From the NCBI RefSeq assembly GCF_010907035.1, contig NZ_QUMK01000066.1, positions 1-33,317 of the forward strand: a stretch of DNA of 33,317 nt. Direction: 5' to 3'. The stretch's first letter is position 1; every line of letters starts with the position of its first letter. The stretch comes from Rhodopseudomonas sp. BR0M22. Its GTDB lineage: Bacteria > Pseudomonadota > Alphaproteobacteria > Rhizobiales > Xanthobacteraceae. The notes beneath the pieces are model-generated. The model did no database searches, was not told the origin of the DNA, and saw nothing but the letters and a program-made list of their open reading frames with translations. The position numbers and the translations under genes are program-made. Below are positions 25,656 through 33,317 of this stretch, piece after piece.

Positions 25656-26198
25656 ATGCAGATCCAACAGATCCATCACGTCGCCTATCGCTGCCGGGAT
25701 GCCAAGGAAACCGTCGCATTCTATGGGCGGGTGATGGGGATGGAGCTGATCGGCGCCATCGCCGAAGACAGGGTGCCGTCGACCAAGGCACCCGATCCCT
25801 ACATGCACATCTTCCTCGATGCCGGTGCCGGCAACATCCTGGCGTTCTTCGAACTGCCGAACTCACCGCCGATGGGGCGCGATCCGAACACCCCGGACTG
25901 GGTCCAGCACATCGCGTTTCAGGTCGACGACATCGACAAGCTGATGGCGGCCAAGCAGCGCGCCGAAGCCGAAGGGCTCGAGGTGGTCGGTCCGACCGAC
26001 CACACCATCTTCAAGTCGATCTACTTCCGTGACCCCAGCGGCCACAGGCTGGAAGTCGCGACCTGGACCGCGACGCCGGAACAGCTCTCCCGGATGAAGA
26101 GCGTTGCCCACGCGATGGTCGACGAGTGGGCGGAGACCAAGAAGCCGCCGCGCCACACCGCATGGCTGCACCAGAAAGAATTCGCCGACGCCGAATAG
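25656..26198 (+). CDS. VOC (glyoxalase/extradiol dioxygenase superfamily) protein
   Basis: The 180-residue protein is a two-repeat vicinal-oxygen-chelate fold. Likely metal ligands occupy the four classical places: His in QIHHVAYR, Glu in LAFFELPN, His in VQHIAFQVDD and Glu in HRLEVATW. The length fits a single glyoxalase-type domain with a C-terminal helix (MVDEWAETKKPPR). It could be a glyoxalase-like isomerase or a ring-cleavage accessory; the sequence does not decide. ATG 25656 has GGGAGG five bases upstream. It is followed after 26 bp by an HpcB-type dioxygenase, so the two probably act on the same aromatic compound. The upstream FixK-type box and palindrome suggest dual control. Confidence 0.87.
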   Translation: MQIQQIHHVAYRCRDAKETVAFYGRVMGMELIGAIAEDRVPSTKAPDPYMHIFLDAGAGNILAFFELPNSPPMGRDPNTPDWVQHIAFQVDDIDKLMAAKQRAEAEGLEVVGPTDHTIFKSIYFRDPSGHRLEVATWTATPEQLSRMKSVAHAMVDEWAETKKPPRHTAWLHQKEFADAE

Positions 26199-26224
26199 CA
26201 CCAGCAGAAATCGGGAGTTGCACG

Positions 26225-27076
26225 ATGGGCAAGCTGGTGCTGGCGGCCAAGGTCAGTCACGTTCCCTCGCTGATGCTGTCGGAGACCTCCGACAGCCCGC
26301 TGCGACAAGCGCGCGTCGGCGCGGTCGCAGCGCTGCGCGAACTCGGCCGCCGCGCCGCACAGCGCGGGGTCACCACCTTCGTGGTGTTCGATACCCATTG
26401 GTTGTCGAATTTCGGTTATCACATCAACGCCAATGCGCAGCATCGCGGCTCGTTCACCAGCCACGAAGCGCCGCATATGATCCAGGATCTGCGTTACGAC
26501 CTGCCGGGCGATCCGGCTTTGGCGCAGGCAATCGCGGCCGAAGCGCAGGGACGCGGGCTCAAGGTGCTGGCGCATCAGGTGCCGACGCTCGGGCTCGAAT
26601 ACGGCACCATCGTGCCGATGCACTATCTCAACGCCAGTGGCTGGGCCAAGGTCGTGTCGTTCGCTTCGCCGCTGTTCACCTCGATCGAGGAGAGCCGCAT
26701 CCTCGGCGAAGCGACCCGCCGCGCGATCGACGCCTCGGACGAGAAGGTCGCGATCCTCGCCTCCGGCTCGCTGTCGCACCGGCTGTGGCCGAACAAGGAT
26801 CTCGGCCCCGACGCCTGGACCACGATCGCCAGCGAGTTCAACCGCCAGGTCGATCTGCGGGTGCTCGAACTCTGGCAGTCGCGACGTTACCGCGAATTCA
26901 CCGCCATGCTTCCGGACTACGCGGTGAAGTGTAACGGCGAAGGCGGCATGGCCGACACCGTGATGCTGTTCGCCGCGCTCGGGTGGGATGATTACACCGG
27001 CGAAGCCGAGCAGCTGTGCGATTATTTCCCCTCCAGCGGCAGCGGTCAGATTAATGTCGAGTTTCATGTAAGTTAA
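26225..27076 (+). CDS. hpcB: 3,4-dihydroxyphenylacetate 2,3-dioxygenase-like class III extradiol dioxygenase
   Basis: The 283-residue protein matches the length and many blocks of HpcB/HpaD of E. coli: the MGKL-LAAK-HVPS N-terminus, FDTHWL, EYGTIVPM, LASGSLSHR and GEGGMADTVMLFAALGWDDY, ending in the FPSSGSGQ motif. It belongs to the LigB-type non-haem Fe(II) family; His12 and the His of FDTHW are probable iron ligands. The expected reaction is oxygen-dependent ring opening of homoprotocatechuate or a similar catechol. No other homoprotocatechuate pathway genes are nearby, so the true substrate may differ. Position behind the VOC gene under a FixK-type box is notable, because the reaction needs oxygen. 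The symbol is assigned by similarity and may overstate specificity. Confidence 0.85.
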   Translation: MGKLVLAAKVSHVPSLMLSETSDSPLRQARVGAVAALRELGRRAAQRGVTTFVVFDTHWLSNFGYHINANAQHRGSFTSHEAPHMIQDLRYDLPGDPALAQAIAAEAQGRGLKVLAHQVPTLGLEYGTIVPMHYLNASGWAKVVSFASPLFTSIEESRILGEATRRAIDASDEKVAILASGSLSHRLWPNKDLGPDAWTTIASEFNRQVDLRVLELWQSRRYREFTAMLPDYAVKCNGEGGMADTVMLFAALGWDDYTGEAEQLCDYFPSSGSGQINVEFHVS

Positions 27077-27178
27077 TTTGCAGGTGTATGAAGCCCTCAC
27101 TACCACCGCGACGCCTTGACAAACCGCTCCGGCCCCGGCGGAATCAGCACAGATCAGCGCCCAAGCCGCGGGACAGGC

Positions 27179-27865
27179 ATGACCGGAGGACGACAGCTCG
27201 GAGTGCTTCAGTTTGCGATCCTGATCGGGATCGCGGCGCCGGCGTTGCCTGCCCATGCACAGTGGTGGCCCAACAAAGACCCGATCGATTACGAGGAGTG
27301 CATCGCCAAGGGCGAAGCCAAGGCGACCACGGCCGACGCCAAGTCCACGCTGCAATCGCATTGCGACGCCAAATTCGCCGGGCGGCGCAAGCCCGGCGGC
27401 GGTTACAGCTATTACGACTTCATGCAGAACCGCAGTTTCGACATCGCCGGTCCAAACCCGACGCCGGAGGAACTACGCAAAATCGACGAGGCTTATACGG
27501 CCTATCTCGACGAGCGCCGCCGCAAGATGATCGCCGCGGCGTTTGTCGCCAAGCAGCAGCAGATCGCCGCACTTCAGCAGCAACAACAGCAGCAGCAGGC
27601 GATCGAGTCGCCGCCGCTCCCCAGGCCGCGGCAGGTGGCGGACAAGCCGGCGACCGATAAGCCAAAGGCGCGCGTTGCAGCCGACCGCGCGAAAGCACGG
27701 GCGGACAAACGGCGGGCCGCGCGTCGGCGCACGCCGGAGCCGCCGCGCTACGCCTGCAGCAGCAATGATCCGGTGTCCTGCGGACTGACGCAGCTATCGG
27801 CCGGCTTCAGCGCGGTGAAGACCTCGCTGTTCGGCGCATCGACTGCGAACGCTGAACGCCGCTGA
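27179..27865 (+). CDS. Exported protein of unknown function with Gln- and Lys/Arg-rich C-terminal part
   Basis: The 228-residue protein starts at ATG 27179. A signal peptide is clear: RQLGVLQFAILIGIAAPALPAHA followed by QWWPNKD, with likely cleavage after AHA (about residue 25). The mature N-terminal ~100 residues contain paired cysteines (EECIAKG, SHCDAKF) and a YSYYDFMQNRSFDI stretch. Then come helical KMIAAAFVAKQQQ, an eight-Gln run encoded by mixed CAG/CAA, a Pro/Lys/Arg-rich basic segment and a final CSSNDPVSCGLTQL with two more Cys. I do not recognise a family. It is probably periplasmic; the basic tail might bind anionic surfaces. An in-frame start at 27116 exists but would put 21 polar residues before the signal. 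Confidence 0.75.
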   Translation: MTGGRQLGVLQFAILIGIAAPALPAHAQWWPNKDPIDYEECIAKGEAKATTADAKSTLQSHCDAKFAGRRKPGGGYSYYDFMQNRSFDIAGPNPTPEELRKIDEAYTAYLDERRRKMIAAAFVAKQQQIAALQQQQQQQQAIESPPLPRPRQVADKPATDKPKARVAADRAKARADKRRAARRRTPEPPRYACSSNDPVSCGLTQLSAGFSAVKTSLFGASTANAERR

Positions 27866-27895
27866 GCGCCGGCTCTGTCCCTCGACCTCGCCCGT

Positions 27896-28171
27896 TCAGC
27901 GACCGGAGCGCTGGATCACGTCCATCAGTTCCGCGATCTTCTGGCGCTGATCGGCCTTGTCACCGCTCGCGATCGCGTGTTCGACGCAATGCGCGACGTG
28001 ATCCTTCAGCACTTCTTCCTCCACCCGCCGCAGCGCGGCGCGGACCGCTGATATCTGGGTGACGATGTCGATGCAGTAGCGCCCCTCCTCCACCATCTTG
28101 GAGATTCCGCGCACCTGCCCCTCGATCCTGCCCAGCCGTTTTTGACACGACGCCTTGATGTCCTTGTGCAT
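27896..28171 (-). CDS. csoR: Copper-sensing repressor CsoR
   Basis: The 91-residue all-helical protein belongs to the CsoR/RcnR/FrmR family, which bind DNA as tetramers and release it on metal or sulfur binding. The Cu(I) ligand set is intact: C33 (RYCIDIVTQ), H58 and C62 (DHVAHCVEH), with spacing 25 and 4 exactly as C36/H61/C65 of the Mycobacterium CsoR. Cys rather than His in the last position points to copper rather than nickel/cobalt. It is divergent from a Cu(I) ATPase, separated by 51 bp with a palindromic operator. It therefore very probably represses that ATPase and itself in the absence of copper. Confidence 0.92.
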   Translation of the reverse strand: MHKDIKASCQKRLGRIEGQVRGISKMVEEGRYCIDIVTQISAVRAALRRVEEEVLKDHVAHCVEHAIASGDKADQRQKIAELMDVIQRSGR

Positions 28172-28182
28172 GTCGGATATAT

Positions 28183-28201
28183 ACCCCTACACGGTATGGG
28201 T
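28183..28201. promoter_or_regulatory. CsoR operator candidate
   Basis: ACCCCTAC-acg-GTATGGGT has 8-bp arms with one mismatch and a 3-bp centre, with the ACCC...GGGT core typical of CsoR sites. It lies between the divergent csoR and copA starts, flanked by the AT-rich TATATA at 28178-28183. Confidence 0.7.
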
Positions 28202-28222
28202 TACAAGCGCCAGGGTGACGCG

Positions 28223-31123
<2,901 letters not shown>

Positions 31124-31160
31124 CGAGGTCTGGTTGCGACTAAGAGCCGCCAGCGTCCAG

Positions 31161-31201
31161 TTGATCTAACGCAAGGATCGACGGTCGATTGGACGTATTT
31201 T
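31161..31201 (+). promoter_or_regulatory. FixK-type box with -10 element upstream of the hemerythrin gene
   Basis: TTGATCTAACGCAA (31161-31174) fits TTG(A/C)-N6-(T/G)CAA. TATTTT at 31196-31201 is a fair -10 at the class II spacing, nearly the same geometry as at the DUF6455-like gene. Confidence 0.55.
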
Positions 31202-31263
31202 GCGGTCGCGTAGTTTTGCCGCAGATCGATTCATGTTTGCGGATAGCGACATCGAGGTCGGCC

Positions 31264-31851
31264 ATGTCACGAATCATTGAATTGCTGAACGAAGAGCACC
31301 GCAACATCGCGCGCCTGCTCGACGTGCTCGAACGAGAGCTCAGCGTGTTCGATCGCCGCGAGCGTCCCGACTACGAAATTTTCCAGGCGATCATCCAGTA
31401 CTTCAAGGAGTACCCGGAGGCCTGCCATCATCCGAAGGAAGACGTCGTCTACCGCATCCTCAAGGAGCGCAATGCTGCGGTGGCAGGAACCGTCGGCGAC
31501 ATCGAGAAGGAACACGAACTGGAAGTCGACCGGCTGGCGAATTTCGCCAAGGTCGTCGACGACGTGCTCGCCGATCAGGAGCTGCCGCGGCAGACCTTTC
31601 ACACCGCCGCGCGCGACTTCATCGAGCACCAGCGCCGTCACATGCTGAAGGAAGAGCAACTGCTGTTCCCCGCCGCGCTCGAAACGCTGACGGCGGAAGA
31701 CTGGGCCAAGATCGACGCTCGGATCGACGACCGCAAAGATCCGATCTTCGACGGCGAGATCGCCGGCAAGTTCCAGAATCTGTATGCGACCATTCTGCGC
31801 TGGGAGCAGGAGACCGAGGCCGAACGCAGCAAGGCGCCGGTGCGCGCCTGA
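31264..31851 (+). CDS. Hemerythrin-domain (HHE) protein
   Basis: The 195-residue cytoplasmic protein is a hemerythrin-type four-helix bundle that should hold a di-iron centre for oxygen, nitric oxide or redox sensing or storage. Likely ligands: H12 (EEHRNIARL), H55/H56 and E59 (CHHPKED), H84 (EKEHELE), H122 (EHQRRH), H126 and E130 (HMLKEEQLLFP). This matches the bacterial HHE family. ATG 31264 is chosen because it begins MSRIIELLNEEH, as family members do. It lies 140 bp after copA and has its own FixK-type box and -10, so it is probably a separate unit induced at low oxygen (inference). Confidence 0.9.
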   Translation: MSRIIELLNEEHRNIARLLDVLERELSVFDRRERPDYEIFQAIIQYFKEYPEACHHPKEDVVYRILKERNAAVAGTVGDIEKEHELEVDRLANFAKVVDDVLADQELPRQTFHTAARDFIEHQRRHMLKEEQLLFPAALETLTAEDWAKIDARIDDRKDPIFDGEIAGKFQNLYATILRWEQETEAERSKAPVRA

Positions 31852-31920
31852 TCGGCGCCGAGATCCGCGCACATCGTCCGCTGACCAGCCGGATCGGGCG
31901 GCCGAAGCGCCGCCCCGAGA

Positions 31921-32283
31921 TCAGTCGTCTTCGCCGGCGTAGTCTGCCCAGCAGTCCGAGGTCTCGTACACGCGCACGCCGGAAAGCTGCGGCAGCTCCG
32001 GCTTGGTCCGACGCCAGATCCAGACCGCGATGTTCTCCGCGGTCGGGTTCTCGAGCCCCTCGATATCGTTGAGACAATAATGGTCGAGCCGCTTCAGCAG
32101 CGGCCCGAACACCGCCTCGATCTCGAAGAAATCCAGTACGAAGCCGGTGTCCGGATTGACCGGACCGCTGAGCTGCAGCTCGACCCGATAGGAATGCCCG
32201 TGCATCCGCTTGCAGCGGTGTGTCTCCGGCACTTTGGGCAGATAATGGGCGGCTTCGAAGCGGAACGCTTGGGTGATCTTCAT
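31921..32283 (-). CDS. queD: 6-carboxy-5,6,7,8-tetrahydropterin synthase QueD
   Basis: QueD converts dihydroneopterin triphosphate to 6-carboxytetrahydropterin in queuosine and 7-deazapurine synthesis. The 120-residue length is typical. Zinc ligands H13 (FEAAHYLP), H28 and H30 (HGHSYRVE) and catalytic C24 (HRCKRMHGH) are all present, as is the conserved LDHYCLND and NPTAENIAVWIW block with the C-terminal RVYETSDCWADY. ATG 32283 starts the conserved MKITQAFRFEAAH; upstream in-frame codons give a Pro/Arg-rich stretch unlike the family. No clear Shine-Dalgarno is seen. Other queuosine genes are not in the window. Confidence 0.95.
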   Translation of the reverse strand: MKITQAFRFEAAHYLPKVPETHRCKRMHGHSYRVELQLSGPVNPDTGFVLDFFEIEAVFGPLLKRLDHYCLNDIEGLENPTAENIAVWIWRRTKPELPQLSGVRVYETSDCWADYAGEDD

Positions 32284-32461
32284 CGGTTTCGGGGGTTGGG
32301 GCGGCGGGCGCCGGCCGGAACGTCGGCGGCACCTATAAAAACGGTTGCCGCATTTGAAGCCGGCTATGCCCCCAAAACCGCCGCCGGGCAAGCCCGCCGC
32401 TCGCAGAGCCGCCCCACCGGGAGGCGACGATCAAGCCGCCTGCTGCTTGGCCGGCGGCCGG

Positions 32462-32488
32462 CGGAGGCGCCCACGCGGGGCGCCTCCG
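32462..32488 (-). terminator. Strong hairpin after the H1-like gene
   Basis: CGGAGGCGCCC and GGGCGCCTCCG form a perfect 11-bp stem with a 5-nt loop, 7 bp past the stop of the histone-H1-like gene. There is no T-tract, so it is a possible terminator or mRNA 3'-end stabiliser. Confidence 0.55.
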
Positions 32489-32494
32489 GAGCAG

Positions 32495-32695
32495 TTACTT
32501 CTTGGCCTTCTTGGCTTTCTTCGCCTTCTTGGCCGTCTTCGGCGCCTTCTTCACGGTCTTCTTGGTCGCCTTCTTCGTCGCTTTCTTGGCGACCTTCTTG
32601 GTCGCCTTCTTCGTGACCTTCTTGGCGGCCTTCTTCACCGTCTTGGCCTTCTTGGCCTTAGCGACGGTCTTCGCCTTCTTGGCTTTCTTCGCCAT
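32495..32695 (-). CDS. Histone-H1-like Lys/Ala-rich protein
   Basis: The 66-residue protein consists almost only of Lys, Ala, Thr and Val in repeats such as AKKA, KKAT and KKV, with three Pro-free helical stretches and one Pro (KAPKTAKKAKK). It resembles the C-terminal tail of eukaryotic H1 and bacterial AlgP/Hc1-like proteins, which bind DNA non-specifically and compact or organise the nucleoid. The gene itself is a degenerate run of CTTCTTGGC-type units on the + strand. ATG 32695 is followed by MAKKAKKAK; GAGAGGACGAG lies just upstream as ribosome-binding site. The repeat nature makes copy-number variation likely. Real by coding bias and start context; function inferred by composition. Confidence 0.85.
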   Translation of the reverse strand: MAKKAKKAKTVAKAKKAKTVKKAAKKVTKKATKKVAKKATKKATKKTVKKAPKTAKKAKKAKKAKK

Positions 32696-33068
32696 CTCGT
32701 CCTCTCGAGCTGATGGATACTAACTCCACACGAGACGGGACCGGGCTCGCCGATCTTGCAACCGCCTCCATTTTGATCCGAACAGATTCGCTGCCGCTTC
32801 TATCGGCTAACGAAGACATTTCGCGTTGTTATCCACAATTGTTCTCTCATTCCGCGTATGACTCAACGTTAACGCGAAGTGAACAGCGGTTGTCACTGCA
32901 ATGCTGCGGCGCCGTTCACTGTTTCAAAACCAACTCGTATTTTTGCGAAGCATGATCAGATTCCGTTAAACGCTCGCGGCGCACCCTCTGCTCAACTTTG
33001 GGAGTAGTCATGGGCGGACGACAGATAGCAATCGGGGGGTGGGCGACCTCCACCGGGCGGAGGCGCGC
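32696..33068. other. Gene-free region with DnaA box, GANTC and CtrA-like motifs
   Basis: An exact DnaA box TTATCCACA lies at 32829-32837. GANTC sites occur at 32785-32789, 32860-32864 and 32959-32963. TTAA-CGCGAAG-TGAAC at 32869-32884 is one mismatch from a CtrA box. No convincing gene is seen; a frame at 32713-32955 lacks a ribosome-binding site and known similarity. The region serves as upstream sequence for both the H1-like gene and the gene at 33069. Confidence 0.45.
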
Positions 33069-33317
33069 ATGTTGAGCATGCCGACGCTGTGGATCGTCTT
33101 CCTGATCAATTTCGTTTCGCTGGGCCTCGTATGGGTCCACGTCACCCGCAACTATCCGAACTTCACGCCGGCCCGCTACATGACGGCGGCGTGCTTCGTG
33201 CTCGCGACCGGCTCCGTCGTCGGCATGCTTCGCGTCGTGATCAATGTCGAACTCTCGCTGATCGGCGGCGGAACGTTAGTGGTCTTCGCCTGCTGTTTGT
33301 CAGCCATGGGCATGTAC
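33069..33317 (+). CDS. Membrane protein N-terminus, cut by the window end
   Basis: A frame open to the end of the window begins at ATG 33069, with GGAGG five bases upstream. The 83 visible residues start MLSMPTLWIVFLINFVSLGLVWVHVTRNYP and continue with two further hydrophobic stretches (AACFVLATGSVVGML and LIGGGTLVVFACCLSAMG). This is an N-terminal membrane region of the kind often found before GGDEF/EAL (cyclic-di-GMP) domains in alphaproteobacteria, but no catalytic part is in the window, so the output is unknown. The DnaA-box/CtrA-like region is directly upstream. It is partial at the 3' end. Confidence 0.7.
   Translation, partial: MLSMPTLWIVFLINFVSLGLVWVHVTRNYPNFTPARYMTAACFVLATGSVVGMLRVVINVELSLIGGGTLVVFACCLSAMGMY

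Noticed and set aside
32713-32955. 80-codon plus-strand frame in the last intergenic region
   Set aside because: No Shine-Dalgarno, low coding character and it overlaps the DnaA-box/CtrA-like region.

Overview
The window looks like a chromosomal segment of a purple non-sulfur alphaproteobacterium, most like Rhodopseudomonas palustris or a close relative in the Bradyrhizobium group. The reasons are the high GC content, the alphaproteobacterial cell-cycle regulator CtrA beside flagellar genes, an anaerobic bacteriochlorophyll/haem set (bchE-bchJ-hemN), FixK/FNR-type and PpsR/CrtJ-type operator sequences, and an EcfG-type general-stress promoter. The assignment rests on protein recall and motifs, not on a database search. 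No phage, insertion sequence, CRISPR array, tRNA or rRNA was seen; the gene content looks like ordinary vertically inherited chromosome.

Left part (1-7.7 kb), motility and cell cycle: flhA (+), a small stress-type membrane protein behind a GGAAC-N17-CGTT promoter, an ECF sigma factor with a translationally coupled anti-sigma factor (-), fliI-fliJ (-) and ctrA (+). The fliI/ctrA divergent region carries a near-consensus CtrA box, an exact CtrA half site and five GANTC methylation sites.

Middle (7.8-14.6 kb), chemotaxis: one leftward operon cheA-cheW-cheY-cheB-cheR with ATGA overlaps at cheA/cheW and cheB/cheR. CheA is a hybrid with a C-terminal receiver domain. A stand-alone receiver protein lies just upstream.

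Right part (14.7-33.3 kb), low-oxygen metabolism and stress: phosphoketolase (-), a triple-BON protein (+), a Ser/Thr kinase fused to a universal-stress domain next to a metallophosphoesterase (-), a Cys-rich DUF6455-like protein, bchE-bchJ-hemN, a small unknown protein, a VOC protein plus an HpcB-type extradiol dioxygenase, an unknown exported protein, CsoR diverging from a copper ATPase with three tandem YHS domains, a hemerythrin, QueD, a histone-H1-like Lys/Ala protein, and the start of a membrane protein cut by the window end.

The main unifying signal is regulatory. Five transcription units in the right part (BON protein, DUF6455-like protein, bchE operon, VOC-HpcB, hemerythrin) have FixK/FNR-type boxes (TTGA-N6-T/GCAA) upstream, and two of them also have a -10-like hexamer at the spacing expected of a class II activated promoter. 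The bchE box overlaps a tandem pair of PpsR/CrtJ-type TGTC-N10-GACA palindromes separated by 7 bp, and another exact TGTC-N10-GACA lies upstream of phosphoketolase. I read 17-31 kb as an oxygen- (and possibly light-) responsive regulon neighbourhood. That reading is inference from motifs and needs expression or binding data.
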